Shown here piece by piece: positions 35,201-44,574 of a stretch of DNA of 50,399 nt. The notes below the pieces were generated by a model. The model saw nothing but the letters and a program-made list of their open reading frames with translations. It was not told the DNA's origin and made no database searches. The translations under genes were made by a program, and so were the position numbers. The DNA is from Deltaproteobacteria bacterium (GTDB taxonomy: Bacteria > Myxococcota_A > Polyangia > JAAYKL01): contig JAKQNG010000340.1 in the NCBI GenBank assembly GCA_029565915.1, forward strand, positions 1 through 50,399, given 5' to 3'. Position 1 is the stretch's first letter. Each line of letters starts with the position of its first letter.

Positions 35201-35343
35201 GTGACGTCCTTTCCACGGTGCCTGTTTGAGTGCTTGATGTCATGTATAGCCAATGCGGGGGATCCCGACAACCGATAAAAGGCAGAACGGCAGAAGAATT
35301 ACAGCGCAAATAGAATCGCGCCCGGGGCCCACGGCGGCTTCTC

Positions 35344-35371
35344 TTGACAGCGGAGAGCCCGTGCATACATT
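35344..35371 (+). promoter_or_regulatory. Putative dnaK promoter
   Basis: A perfect -35 TTGACA (35344-35349), a 16-bp spacer and TACATT (35366-35371) as -10, about 70 bp before the dnaK start. No CIRCE inverted repeat is visible in the 239-bp gap. A heat-shock sigma factor could recognise an overlapping site, but the match is not clear. Confidence 0.5.
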
Positions 35372-35439
35372 CAGCCCACCTTTGAAACGACGGCCCTGTG
35401 TCGACCGTTTCATCACCGCTGCGCGAAGGAGACGTGAAG

Positions 35440-37332
35440 ATGGGAAAGACAATCGGCATTGATCTGGGGACCACCAACAGCTGTGTGGCGGTCATTGAAG
35501 GAAACGAACCAGTCGTCATCACCAACGAGGAAGGCGGCCGGACCACGCCGTCGGTCGTCGCCTGGGATGAGAACGGCGAAACCCTGGTGGGACAGGTGGC
35601 CAAGCGTCAGTCCATCACCAATCCGGAAAACACCATTTTTTCCATCAAGCGCTTCATGGGGCGCAAGTACGATGAGGTGGAAGAGGAATCCCGCATGGTG
35701 CCCTACAACCTCGCCCGCGCGTCCAACGGCGACGTGGTGGTGGACGTGCGCGGAAAGAAGTTTGCACCGCCGGAGATTTCGGCGCGGGTGCTGATGAAGC
35801 TCAAGAAGGCGGCCGAAGACTATCTGGGACAGGAAGTGACCGAAGCGGTGATCACCGTTCCGGCCTACTTCAACGACTCCCAGCGCCAGGCCACGAAGGA
35901 CGCCGGTCGCATCGCCGGTCTGGACGTGAAGCGCATCGTCAACGAACCGACCGCGGCGGCCCTCGCCTACGGCATGGACAAGAAAAAAGAAGAGATTATT
36001 GCCGTGTACGATTTCGGCGGGGGAACCTTCGACATTTCCATCCTGGAAGTCGGCGACAACGTGGTGCAGGTGATTTCGACCAACGGTGACACCCACCTGG
36101 GCGGCGACAACATTGACAAGGTGCTCATTGACTACCTGATTGCCGAGTTCAAAAAGGATCAGGGGCTGGATGTGTCGAAGGACAAGATGGTGCTCCAGCG
36201 CCTCAAGGAAGCGGCGGAAAAGGCGAAAATCGAGCTCTCCAGCGTCATGGAAACCCAGATCAACCTGCCCTTCCTCACGGCGGATGCTTCCGGTCCGCGA
36301 CATCTGAACATCAAGTTGTCCCGGGCCAAGTTCGAATCAATGATCGCCGAGCTCGTCAAGCGCACCCTGGAACCCTGCCGCAAGGCGCTGCAGGACGCGG
36401 GCAAGAGCGCGGGCGAAATTGATGAGGTCGTTCTGGTGGGCGGTTCCACCCGCATTCCCGCCGTGCAGGCGGCCGTGGAGGAATTCTTCGGAAAGAAACC
36501 TCACAAGGGCGTGAATCCCGATGAAGTGGTGGCGCTGGGTGCGGCGGTGCAGGCAGGCGTTCTGGCGGGCGATGTAAAGGATCTGCTGCTGCTGGACGTG
36601 ACGCCTCTCTCCCTGGGCGTGGAAACCCTGGGCGGCATCTTCACGCGGATGATCGAGCGCAATACGACTATCCCGGCGAAGAAGACCGAGGTGTATTCGA
36701 CGGCCTCGGACAACCAGACCTCCGTGGAAATCCACGTGCTGCAGGGAGAGCGGGACATGGCGGGGGACAACAAGACCCTCGGCCGATTCCACCTGGAGGG
36801 CATTCTTCCCGCCCCGCGCGGCATCCCGAAAATCGAGGTCACCTTTGACATCGATGCGAACGGCATCGTGCACGTATCCGCCAAGGATCTGGCCACGGGC
36901 CGGGAGCAGAAGATCACCATCACCGCGTCCTCCGGTCTCAACGACACGGAGATTGACCGGATGGTAAAAGACGCAGAAAAGAACCGGGCTGCCGACGAGG
37001 AGAAGCGCAGGAAGATTGAAACCCGCAACCGGGCGGAGCAGCTGGCCTACGGCATCGAGAGGACCCTTGAAGAAAACAAGGACAAGCTGCCCGCGGACGA
37101 GGCGGACAAGGTGAAGAAGGCCATCGGCGACCTGAAGGATGCCATCAAGTCCGAAGATGCAGACCGCATCGAAAAGGAAATGGAAAACCTGACGAAAGCA
37201 TCCCACAAAATTGCGGAAATTGCCTATCAGCAGGCGGGCGGAGCGGCACCCGCGGCGGGCGGAGCGGGAGAGAAGAAGCCCGGAGGCCAGGCCGACGGTG
37301 ACGTCATCGACGCGGAGTTCGAAGAGAACTGA
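35440..37332 (+). CDS. dnaK: Hsp70 chaperone DnaK
   Basis: ATP-driven protein-folding chaperone. The start at 35440 ([20 protein letters not shown]) has an AAGGAG site; the track adds 14 residues upstream. The 630-residue protein has the phosphate-binding [10 protein letters not shown], the [20 protein letters not shown] segment, [10 protein letters not shown], and a full substrate-binding domain ([17 protein letters not shown]). It ends in a Gly-rich tail and the EEVD-like acidic end [12 protein letters not shown]. grpE and dnaJ are not adjacent, so this may not be the only dnaK; still the sequence is a canonical one. Confidence 0.97.
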   Translation: MGKTIGIDLGTTNSCVAVIEGNEPVVITNEEGGRTTPSVVAWDENGETLVGQVAKRQSITNPENTIFSIKRFMGRKYDEVEEESRMVPYNLARASNGDVVVDVRGKKFAPPEISARVLMKLKKAAEDYLGQEVTEAVITVPAYFNDSQRQATKDAGRIAGLDVKRIVNEPTAAALAYGMDKKKEEIIAVYDFGGGTFDISILEVGDNVVQVISTNGDTHLGGDNIDKVLIDYLIAEFKKDQGLDVSKDKMVLQRLKEAAEKAKIELSSVMETQINLPFLTADASGPRHLNIKLSRAKFESMIAELVKRTLEPCRKALQDAGKSAGEIDEVVLVGGSTRIPAVQAAVEEFFGKKPHKGVNPDEVVALGAAVQAGVLAGDVKDLLLLDVTPLSLGVETLGGIFTRMIERNTTIPAKKTEVYSTASDNQTSVEIHVLQGERDMAGDNKTLGRFHLEGILPAPRGIPKIEVTFDIDANGIVHVSAKDLATGREQKITITASSGLNDTEIDRMVKDAEKNRAADEEKRRKIETRNRAEQLAYGIERTLEENKDKLPADEADKVKKAIGDLKDAIKSEDADRIEKEMENLTKASHKIAEIAYQQAGGAAPAAGGAGEKKPGGQADGDVIDAEFEEN

Positions 37333-37397
37333 TCGCACCATCCGGCCCGGCAGACCGCAGACAATCGCGTATCCCCTTCTGTCCCCTATTAAATTGA

Positions 37398-37414
37398 CAT
37401 TTGAATATTGAAAC
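37398..37414. promoter_or_regulatory. Upstream motif CATTTGAATATTGAAAC
   Basis: Lies in the 124-bp gap between dnaK and the HEAT lipoprotein, 42 bp before the start codon, within an AT-rich stretch. It contains a TTGAA direct repeat and matches a second site at 8700-8716 in 16 of 17 positions. The role is unknown. Confidence 0.3.
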
Positions 37415-37456
37415 AAGTACCTTCAGGCCGACTCCGGAAGAAGGAGGAACCTCCTG

Positions 37457-38764
37457 ATGAAAACGCACATCATCATCCCGCTGGTCCTTTGTCTGATCGC
37501 CCTGGCTGGATGCCGTGTCACTGAAGAAAAAATCGAACTCTGGAAAAGCACCCAGAAAGGGCCCAAGAAGCTCGCAGGGGTCCTCATCGATGCGGAACAG
37601 GACATGGCGCTGCGGGCGAAGGCGGTGGTTGCCCTGACGGAAATCAAGGAGCAGGCCCTCCTCTCCGAGGCGTTCGGTAAAATCGATGCGGCGGATGGTG
37701 ATGCAGTCATCGCGGCAGCGGCACCCATGCTCGCGGCGATAGCCGACGGGCGCCCGGGGGAGGAGGACAGTCTGGACGCCGCCCAGGTAGCTGCCAAGGA
37801 CGGCCTGTTTCTGCTGTATGATCACGCCGGGAAAAAAAGCCGGCAGCTCGTGGCGGACGCGCTGATCAAGTGGTGTACCACGGGCAACTTCGCCGCCCGG
37901 GAACGGGCCGGATTCACCATTCGCGTCATCGTGCAGAAACTCGGCGCGCCGGCTCTTCAGGCCCTGTCGAACCAGCTCACCATCGATCAACCGGCCATCA
38001 AGCCCATTGCGGATCTGCTGCGGCAGTCCGGCGACGAGAAGATTCTTGCGCAGGCCTCCGCCCACCTGGCGGCACAGCTGTCCGAGCACCCGGATCGCCT
38101 TGCGGAATCCCACCTGATGGCCGCCGCGGTCATCGGCGGCGCGCCCGTGGCGGACACGCTGGTCCGGTTCGCGACGGACAGCACTCTCGGCGCCGAGCTG
38201 CAGCGGTATGCCCTGCGCACGTATTCGGTGGCCCTCGACGAAAAAAACATCCGCGGTACGGCCGCCCAGGTCGCACAGCTGGCGGCCATGGCTTCCAATC
38301 CGGCCACCGACCGATATCATCGGGAGGAAACCTGGATGACCCTCGCCCAGGTGAATCTGCCCGAAAGCGCCGCCGCCCTTCTGCCGCTCCTGCGGGACAG
38401 CGAGTCCTTCTGGCGTCTGGTCGGCGCCCGCTGCCTCCTTCGACTCGACGGAAAGGCCCACGTCACCGCCGTGCTGAATCAGGCGACATCCGGGCGCGAC
38501 GAGGAAGAAGTCAGCGCGCTGGTTGACGTGGTGGCCCGATTTCCCATGTTGAAGGATTCCCTTGTGGAAATTGCTGCTGCCGGCCCTTCGCCGGTGGCCC
38601 GGGGCATTGCCCTGCTGGCCCTGCCGCGCATCGGCACTCCGGCCGATATCGACACCCTGAAGAAGTGGACCGGCGACAGACAGAGGCTGCCGGCGGGATT
38701 TGCACACCGGACCGTCGGCGACGCCGCTGGCGCAGCAATTGTCGCCCTGGAAAAGAGAGGGTAG
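37457..38764 (+). CDS. HEAT-like repeat lipoprotein
   Basis: A 435-residue predicted lipoprotein: signal MKTHIIIPLVLCLIALAGCR ends in lipobox LAGC. The mature protein is almost all helical, with repeating helix pairs in which a segment such as ALRAKAVVALTEIKEQALLS or RLVGARCLLRLDGKAHVTAV recurs, as in HEAT/ARM solenoids that bind other proteins. A GGAGGAA site precedes the ATG. It heads four closely spaced genes ending at 41424, so it may anchor a complex at the membrane. The precise function is not recognised. Confidence 0.78.
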   Translation: MKTHIIIPLVLCLIALAGCRVTEEKIELWKSTQKGPKKLAGVLIDAEQDMALRAKAVVALTEIKEQALLSEAFGKIDAADGDAVIAAAAPMLAAIADGRPGEEDSLDAAQVAAKDGLFLLYDHAGKKSRQLVADALIKWCTTGNFAARERAGFTIRVIVQKLGAPALQALSNQLTIDQPAIKPIADLLRQSGDEKILAQASAHLAAQLSEHPDRLAESHLMAAAVIGGAPVADTLVRFATDSTLGAELQRYALRTYSVALDEKNIRGTAAQVAQLAAMASNPATDRYHREETWMTLAQVNLPESAAALLPLLRDSESFWRLVGARCLLRLDGKAHVTAVLNQATSGRDEEEVSALVDVVARFPMLKDSLVEIAAAGPSPVARGIALLALPRIGTPADIDTLKKWTGDRQRLPAGFAHRTVGDAAGAAIVALEKRG

Positions 38765-38773
38765 GAAAAGCGA

Positions 38774-39712
38774 ATGACGACACGCACATCGAGCAAGAAA
38801 ATATTGCAGAGCTTTCATGCCAGGGACCGGCTCTGGGAGGCATTTTCCGCCCAGGCGGAGGAGCTGGAATGCTCCGTGGATTACCTCATCAACGAGGCCA
38901 TGCGCGCCTATGCGGAAGCCCAGGGATTTCTGGATGCCCGCAAAGACCAGCCCCTGGAAGCCGATGACCTGCTGGAAGAGTTGGAGGAAGTCAGCGCGGT
39001 CAGTGAAGTCAGCGCGGTGGATGACGTCAGCATGATGGAGGAGCTGTCCGAAGAGGAGGAGCTCCCGTCCCTGGAAGAAGAACCGGAAGAGGAGTTGCCC
39101 GGACTGGACGATGGACCGTCTCTTTCTTCCCTCGACGAAGACGATGTCGGCGATGCATTGACGTCGGACGATGAGGAGGAGGACGCGCTGCCCGATCTGG
39201 ATCTGCCCGATGAGGAGGCTCCGTCGCCACCCGCTCCGTCGGCCACTGCGCCGACCCTGTCGGACAATCGGAGTATTCCGAAAGCCCCCATGGCGAAAAA
39301 GCCCGAAGCGCCCAGTCCGCCGAGACCCCCCAAGGCAGTCCGGACTCCCGGAGTCCGCACGGATACTGGTGCATCCGGACTGACCCCGGCCCCCCGGGCG
39401 GCTGACACGGGTTCCGGTGGCGGCATGTCACGACCCCGGCTCACCATGGTGTATGAAGGCCGCAAAATCATCATTCAGAAGGACCAGTTCATCCTCGGCC
39501 GCGGCAGCAAGGAAACGGACATGGCCATCAAGGATCCGAACGTGTCCAGAAAACACGCGGCCGTCATCTTTCACAACGGCGCGTACTACATCAAGGATCT
39601 GGGCAGCACCAACGGCGTGGAGTTCGGCAGCCAGCTCGTGGATTCCAAACGCATCGACGAGGGCGACGTCTTTGCCATCTGCGGCCACAAATTTCATTTC
39701 ACCTATTCCTGA
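38774..39712 (+). CDS. Ribbon-helix-helix / FHA-domain fusion protein
   Basis: Residues about 8-52 resemble a ribbon-helix-helix DNA-binding module (ILQSFHARDRLWEAFSAQAE, then YLINEAMRAYAEAQGF). Residues about 65-160 form an extremely acidic Glu/Asp/Ser linker, and 160-210 a Pro-rich linker. The C-terminal about 90 residues are an FHA domain (FILGRGSKETDMAIKDPNVS, RKHAAVI, KDLGSTNGVEF), which binds phosphothreonine. The conserved Arg, Ser, His and Asn of FHA domains are present. The gene starts 9 bp after the HEAT lipoprotein stop. Joining a DNA-binding and a phospho-reading domain suggests control by a Ser/Thr kinase, though none is in the window. Confidence 0.8.
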   Translation: MTTRTSSKKILQSFHARDRLWEAFSAQAEELECSVDYLINEAMRAYAEAQGFLDARKDQPLEADDLLEELEEVSAVSEVSAVDDVSMMEELSEEEELPSLEEEPEEELPGLDDGPSLSSLDEDDVGDALTSDDEEEDALPDLDLPDEEAPSPPAPSATAPTLSDNRSIPKAPMAKKPEAPSPPRPPKAVRTPGVRTDTGASGLTPAPRAADTGSGGGMSRPRLTMVYEGRKIIIQKDQFILGRGSKETDMAIKDPNVSRKHAAVIFHNGAYYIKDLGSTNGVEFGSQLVDSKRIDEGDVFAICGHKFHFTYS

Positions 39713-39724
39713 TCCGGTCGCGCC

Positions 39725-40279
39725 ATGACCGACGCGCCAATGGACACGCTTTTCCAACTGATCGCGGATGCGCGCAGTCGCGTGCAGTGGGAGAGGGAGC
39801 TGAACGCATCCGGATATGCCTCTCCGGCGTCCCTTGACTCTTCATCCGCCGCTGCCAGTCATCGCCCTTCGCCGGAGTTCCCATCCCCGGATCGACAGGG
39901 CCCGGACGTCCTGTTTGTCCGCGACACTGACGGCGCCGACAAACCGGGAACCGAACTGCTCGAGCGGATCATTGCGGCCATGGGACTGCCTCCGGAGCGC
40001 CACCGCGTCATCTCATTCAACGACCTGGAAGGCAGGTTGGCACAGGCATCTGACCCCCGCGTCATCGTCGCCCTCGGTCCACGGGTCACCGCCCGACTGC
40101 TGGAAACGGACGAGCCCCTGGAGTCCCTGCGCGGTCGCTTCCATCAGCGCGGGGACGCTTCGGTCATGCCGACCTGGCCACCGGAGCACCTTCTGTCGGA
40201 TCCATCGCTCAAGCGACCCGTTTGGGATGACATGAAACAGGTCATGGCGCTGCTGCAGAAGGAGGAGGGACGTCGATGA
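39725..40279 (+). CDS. Degenerate uracil-DNA-glycosylase-like protein (family 4 fold)
   Basis: A 184-residue protein whose C-terminal half tracks family 4 uracil-DNA glycosylases: VIVALGPRVTARLLETDEPL, the RGRFH turn, and a tail resembling the family's HPAYLLRNPSLKRPVW segment (here EHLLSDPSLKRPVWDDM). However, the protein has no cysteine at all, so the usual iron-sulfur cluster cannot form. The N-terminal GExPG active-site motif is replaced by DVLFVRDTDGADKPG. I infer a pseudo-enzyme that may keep only binding or scaffold functions. Its stop overlaps the next ATG by 4 bp, and it starts 12 bp after the FHA gene. Confidence 0.7.
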   Translation: MTDAPMDTLFQLIADARSRVQWERELNASGYASPASLDSSSAAASHRPSPEFPSPDRQGPDVLFVRDTDGADKPGTELLERIIAAMGLPPERHRVISFNDLEGRLAQASDPRVIVALGPRVTARLLETDEPLESLRGRFHQRGDASVMPTWPPEHLLSDPSLKRPVWDDMKQVMALLQKEEGRR

Positions 40280-41424
40280 ACGGACGCCGGAACCGGACAG
40301 ACGAAGATTTCGACCCGGAGGGTGAGCTTCCTCCCCTCGCGGAAGATTCCCCGCCCCTTCCCCTGCACCATTTCTTTGATTTTATCGACGAAGAACCCGA
40401 CGGCAATCCCGCGTCTGCAGAAGAGGGATACGGTCCTGTGGGAGATTGGTTTGCGCTGGAAGAGGAAGACGAAGAACGCCTCGAAGAACGGGACGAAGAA
40501 CTGGATTCCATCCGGTGCATTGGTTCCGGAGACGGCAGTGTGGTGGATATTCTGCGGCATGGGCAACGAACACTGGCCGTGGGAGAAGGGCTGTTTGCGA
40601 ATGGTCCGGACGGTCTGCTGCAGAAAATTCCGCTGCCGGTTTCATTTATTGCGACGAGCATCAGTGCGATGGGCGACCGGCTGTTTATCGGCACCGAATC
40701 ACAGGGCGTGCTGTGCGTGGACGCCGCCTCCCTGACATTGCTGCCCACAGCCGCGACGATGGTGGATCTCTCCGCGCCGGGAGATCAGATAACGCGAAGA
40801 TGCGTGGTCACAGCAGCCCGATTCGGAAAAACGGAGTCGCTTGTCGTCCTCACGGCGGACGGTCAACTGTGGCACATCGACGATCAACAGGCTGTTCCAA
40901 TCTGCCCGGAAATGCACGTCATCGCCATTTCCCGCACCCACGACAAGGCACCGCTGGTTCTGGCTTCCAGCCGTCGCGGCCTCCACCTGTATCGGATTGC
41001 CGACCCGCAGACAGCTCTCCCGCTTTCGGGATGGTATGCGCCTGCCGACGCGAAAGGGCTTTGCGGCGCAACCATCTCGGTGAACGGCGATACCATCGCC
41101 ATCGGCCACGGCGCACCTGATCTCGGCGCGGATATCTCCGTTGACGGTGGACAGACGTTCTTCCGTTCGGGTCATCACCATGTCACCGCCGTGGCGACGA
41201 TCACGGCGGAACCGGGTTCTGTGGTCATCGGCGTGGGCCAGGAATCAGGCAAACGCAGCCGCGTCCTCCTGTCCGTGGACGGTGGCCGCACCTGGCAGAC
41301 TCTGGCGGGCATGGACAGATGGATCACCCGGCTGATCAGCTCTGATGACGGGCGCACCCTGTCTGTCGTCACGGCTTCCGGCGTGTTTGTCCTGCCATTG
41401 CCCGCGCCCCCGCAAACCCACTGA
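40276..41424 (+). CDS. Asp-box (BNR-like) beta-propeller protein
   Basis: A 382-residue protein with an acidic N-terminus (LPPLAEDSPPLPLHHFFDFI, then ALEEEDEERLEERDEEL) and a beta-propeller-like body. Two Asp-box motifs, ISVDGGQTF and LSVDGGRTW, lie near the C-terminus, and other blades are seen at LVVLTADGQLWHIDD. No signal peptide is evident, so it is probably cytoplasmic, unlike most BNR proteins. It overlaps the UDG-like gene by 4 bp (ATGA) and so is likely made in fixed proportion to it. The substrate or partner is unknown. Confidence 0.7.
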   Translation: MNGRRNRTDEDFDPEGELPPLAEDSPPLPLHHFFDFIDEEPDGNPASAEEGYGPVGDWFALEEEDEERLEERDEELDSIRCIGSGDGSVVDILRHGQRTLAVGEGLFANGPDGLLQKIPLPVSFIATSISAMGDRLFIGTESQGVLCVDAASLTLLPTAATMVDLSAPGDQITRRCVVTAARFGKTESLVVLTADGQLWHIDDQQAVPICPEMHVIAISRTHDKAPLVLASSRRGLHLYRIADPQTALPLSGWYAPADAKGLCGATISVNGDTIAIGHGAPDLGADISVDGGQTFFRSGHHHVTAVATITAEPGSVVIGVGQESGKRSRVLLSVDGGRTWQTLAGMDRWITRLISSDDGRTLSVVTASGVFVLPLPAPPQTH

Positions 41425-41479
41425 ACGGGTGTTTCCGGGGCGGGACATAAATTTCAATTCTTCTGCAGACCCTGTTACA

Positions 41480-41956
41480 ATGCGTTCCGTGGAAACCAGA
41501 GAGGCAAAAAGCTACACCCTTGGCGATGCGACGATTTTCATCTGCCCGGCCTGCGGTACGGTCAATCCCGCCGGACCGTCCGGTGGCTGTCCCCATCTGC
41601 AGCTTGTGAAGTTTGTCGGTGTGGAAGAAAAACTGGAGGATCTGATTGCGGATGTCGCTGCAGCCAGACGCCGTTACGGTGAGCTGATCGATGTCCTGAA
41701 GCGGACCGTGATGAACCGCGTGCAGGAAGGGAAGGCCTCCGTGGAAACACCGCACCGGATATCGGCGGGAGAAGTGGACAGGTTGTATTCCAAAGCCGGC
41801 GAAACGCCGTTCTCCCTCACCAGCCCAGGTACGCCGGAATCCCCCAAGGGTCAGCTCACGCGGCGCAAGCGGAACCGGACACCGCCTCACAACCCGGTCA
41901 TTGACGCGGGACAGCTCGACCTGCTGGCATGGTCACCCCCCAAGGGTCACGCGTAA
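41480..41956 (+). CDS. Zinc-ribbon-like hypothetical protein
   Basis: I use the internal ATG 41480 (MRSVETREAKSYTLGD), giving 158 residues; the track's earlier start runs into the preceding gene. A Cys/His cluster (FICPACGTVNPAGPSGGCPH) looks like a zinc ribbon. A helical stretch follows (LEDLIADVAAARRRYGELID), then a basic, Pro-rich C-terminus (GQLTRRKRNRTPPHNP). This pattern suggests a nucleic-acid or protein-binding adaptor. The family is not recognised. It lies 55 bp after the Asp-box gene and converges on pilZ with no gap. Confidence 0.65.
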   Translation: MRSVETREAKSYTLGDATIFICPACGTVNPAGPSGGCPHLQLVKFVGVEEKLEDLIADVAAARRRYGELIDVLKRTVMNRVQEGKASVETPHRISAGEVDRLYSKAGETPFSLTSPGTPESPKGQLTRRKRNRTPPHNPVIDAGQLDLLAWSPPKGHA

Positions 41957-42271
41957 TTACCTGCGCACGAGAAGGCGTTCGATCAGATTGCGGCTGCAGG
42001 AAGGCAGCGCCGTAAACACCACTCCCATGCCCGCCGGTTCCTCTTCCACGCGGACCACCTTTCCCGCCCCTTCGATGACTTCAATTTCGTCGGTAATCAC
42101 CGTGAACCGCAGATTCACATCCGTTCCCACGGGCAGCGGGTTCTTCGAACGGATGAATACCCCGCTGCGGGAAATGTTTGTGACGTACTCGTTGATGAAC
42201 GCGTCGTAACTCTCAAACTCCCGGTTGATGGTCATCCTTTCTTCGTTTCTGCGTGTCTGTGTATCGCTCAT
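41957..42271 (-). CDS. PilZ-domain protein (TIGR02266-like)
   Basis: A 104-residue single PilZ domain. The second cyclic-di-GMP motif is present as NISRSGVFIRSKNPLPVGTD, followed by LRFTVITDEIEVIEGAGKVV and GMGVVFTAL. The first arginine motif (RxxxR) is not obvious at the N-terminus, so ligand binding is uncertain. Similar short PilZ proteins are common in Myxococcus-like genomes. A GAGGAGGAA site precedes the ATG, and the gene follows rng by 9 bp on the same strand, indicating one operon. Confidence 0.85.
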   Translation of the reverse strand: MSDTQTRRNEERMTINREFESYDAFINEYVTNISRSGVFIRSKNPLPVGTDVNLRFTVITDEIEVIEGAGKVVRVEEEPAGMGVVFTALPSCSRNLIERLLVRR

Positions 42272-42280
42272 GCTTCCTCC

Positions 42281-43810
42281 TCATTCTTTTTCGGGCCGAC
42301 GCGAATGCACCGCATATTTTTCGGGATGTGCGCTCCGGCTTTCCACAAGATCGATGCGCCTTCCGAGTCGCTGGCGCAGCGCATCCATGGCATGTGCCAA
42401 TTCACCTTTCAGTACCTCCAGCACATGGGGATGCGCTTCCACTTCAATGTGATCAGCCGCGTGTGCGGCATCGGCCCGCATGGGAATTTCCCGCAGAATT
42501 TCATTGGCCACGGTCACCCGGGACAGAATGTGTCCCGTACCGTCGCACCAGGGACAGCGCTCATGAAGCAGGCGTCCCAGACTCTCCGTGGTGCGCTCCC
42601 TTGTCATCTCTACCAGTCCGAACCGGGAGATGGCGTTCACCGAGGTCCTGGCGCGATCATCCTTCAGCGCGTCCTTCAATCTGGCGAGTACCTTCTGCCG
42701 GTTGGCGGGCCGGTCCATGTCAATGAGGTCGAGGACAATCAACCCGCCGATGTTGCGGAATCGCACTTGATAGGCAATTTCCTCCACCGCTTCCAGGTTG
42801 GTCTGCACGATTGTCTCTTCCTGGTCCCGGGAACCTTTTCCCACAAACCTGCCCGTATTCACGTCCACCGCGGTGAGGGCTTCTCCCTGATCGATGACGA
42901 GGGTGCCGCCCGACGGCAGCTCCACCACCCGCTCCAGAGCCCGCTTGATCTCCGTCTCAATGCCGAAGGCCTCGAAAATCGCCTCGTCGCCGGTATAGCG
43001 CTCGATGGCGTCGAGTCGGCTGGGAATCAGCTTGTCGATGAAGGTGCGCAGTGCGTTGTAAACGTCTTCGCTGTCGACGATGATACGCGCGACCGAGTCG
43101 TTGAACTTGTCGCGTGCCACCCGCAGCGGCAACGACAAATCCTCATATACAATGCCCGGCTTTTTTCTCTTTTCATAGTTCGCCAGCACGTCTTCCCAGG
43201 TTTCGCAAAGATAGGCGGCATCCGCCTCCAGTGCATCCGCGCCAGCTCCGGACGCCACGGTTCTGGCAATCAGCGCACCCTTTGGCGTGTCGAGGTGTGC
43301 CATGATCCGGGCGAGCCGCCGCCGCTCCGCTTCGGATTCAATTTTGCGACTGATGCCGCCCTTCGCGGACAGGGGCATGTACACGAGGTGCCTGCCGGGA
43401 AGGGAAACCTCGGTGGTAATCCGGCAGCCTTTTGTACCGATCTGGTCCTTGGCAACCTGCACGGGCAGGTACTGGCCTTCCTTGAGCGAATCTCTGATGG
43501 ACGAAGAGCGGCCGACACTCCTGCCCGGTTTCTTTTCGGGAATGTCATCGCGGGATTCGGGCTCTTCCCCTGTGAGGTCCTCCACCAGGTCGGATGCATG
43601 CAGGAATGCGTGCTTTTCGAGGCCGATGTCCACGAAGGCCGCCTGCATACCCGGCAGCACCCGTGTCACCCGGCCCTTGTAGATGTTACCAACCCGGGAG
43701 CGCTGATGGGCGCGTTCCACCAGCAGCTCGGCGATCATGCCGTTTTCGATCAGCGCAACCCTGGTTTCGCCCAGATCCACGTTGATGGCCACAATGTTAT
43801 CTAATGCCAT
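42281..43810 (-). CDS. rng: Ribonuclease G/E family endoribonuclease
   Basis: Single-strand-specific endoribonuclease of the Rne/Rng family, acting in rRNA maturation and mRNA decay. It has an S1 domain (GNIYKGRVTRVLPGMQAAFV), the catalytic DNase I-like core with metal-binding aspartates in TAVDVNTGRFVGK and LIVLDLIDMDRPANRQ, and a zinc-link CPWCDGTGH. The 509-residue length fits RNase G more than RNase E, which has a long C-terminal scaffold. It coexists here with RNase Y. The pilZ gene follows 9 bp downstream. Confidence 0.95.
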   Translation of the reverse strand: MALDNIVAINVDLGETRVALIENGMIAELLVERAHQRSRVGNIYKGRVTRVLPGMQAAFVDIGLEKHAFLHASDLVEDLTGEEPESRDDIPEKKPGRSVGRSSSIRDSLKEGQYLPVQVAKDQIGTKGCRITTEVSLPGRHLVYMPLSAKGGISRKIESEAERRRLARIMAHLDTPKGALIARTVASGAGADALEADAAYLCETWEDVLANYEKRKKPGIVYEDLSLPLRVARDKFNDSVARIIVDSEDVYNALRTFIDKLIPSRLDAIERYTGDEAIFEAFGIETEIKRALERVVELPSGGTLVIDQGEALTAVDVNTGRFVGKGSRDQEETIVQTNLEAVEEIAYQVRFRNIGGLIVLDLIDMDRPANRQKVLARLKDALKDDRARTSVNAISRFGLVEMTRERTTESLGRLLHERCPWCDGTGHILSRVTVANEILREIPMRADAAHAADHIEVEAHPHVLEVLKGELAHAMDALRQRLGRRIDLVESRSAHPEKYAVHSRRPEKE

Positions 43811-43875
43811 GGATGATCTGATTCCTTCTGACTGAACAAACGTACAACCAATCCGGTGGCAAGTTCAATCAATTC

Positions 43876-44502
43876 CTATGGGGAGACAACGGTCGCGTCC
43901 GGCAGCGAGAAGGCGTCTGCCGGCAGCGGAACGGTCCGCGGATTGGTGAAGGTGAGGCGGACGAAGTTGCCCGCGCCGTCTTCCAGCAGAATGCGTCGGA
44001 CAAGCGGACACGTGTCGCCGAAGGTTACCGCAATTCGCCGCGCCAGCACAGTGGGGGACACGGGCGTGAATTCGACCACCGTCCAGGAGGCGGATCGACC
44101 GACGATGCGCCCCTGAAGCGTATGCGCCGGGGTCGGCGCTGGTCGAAACAATGCGGAGAGAATGGCGACAAACGGGCTATTTGAAACCGCTTCCGAAAAA
44201 ACTGTACCGTTCCGGGATGGGATGGCGCGCACCGTTCGACCGTCGCTGACAACCGCGGTGCCGGCGGGGTTCGTGTAGGTCAATCGGAATCGTCCGCCGG
44301 AGGCGACAAGCAGGGTGCCCCGCATGGGTGCGGCAGCCTTTCCGCCCCGGTGAATGCGTTCGTGCTGTACATCGGCCATAAACGCTCCGGCTGTGGCGAG
44401 ACACGATCGGGCTCGTTCCATCTGGCAGGCGGGATCGCAGTCTTCGGCCGCAGCACGAAGAGGAACCCACAGAAACAGCAACGCGACAAGCCAGCGAATC
44501 AT
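43876..44502 (-). CDS. lolA: LolA-type outer-membrane lipoprotein carrier
   Basis: Periplasmic chaperone that ferries lipoproteins to the outer membrane. The N-terminal signal is MIRWLVALLFLWVPLRAAAE. The mature protein shows the half-barrel strand pattern typical of LolA: GTLLVASGGRFRLTYTNPAG, then VVSDGRTVRAI, then a C-terminal RLTFTNPRTVPLPADAFSL. At 208 residues the length fits. Extra N-terminal cysteines (CDPACQ) could form a disulfide. It lies 65 bp downstream of rng and may be in the same transcript. It is consistent with the several lipoproteins in this window. Confidence 0.85.
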   Translation of the reverse strand: MIRWLVALLFLWVPLRAAAEDCDPACQMERARSCLATAGAFMADVQHERIHRGGKAAAPMRGTLLVASGGRFRLTYTNPAGTAVVSDGRTVRAIPSRNGTVFSEAVSNSPFVAILSALFRPAPTPAHTLQGRIVGRSASWTVVEFTPVSPTVLARRIAVTFGDTCPLVRRILLEDGAGNFVRLTFTNPRTVPLPADAFSLPDATVVSP

Positions 44503-44574
44503 GCGCCCGGCGTATCACGTACCCGCTTCGGAGAAAAGGGGAACGCAAAAGGGTGCCCATGGTTCCATCGCGCC

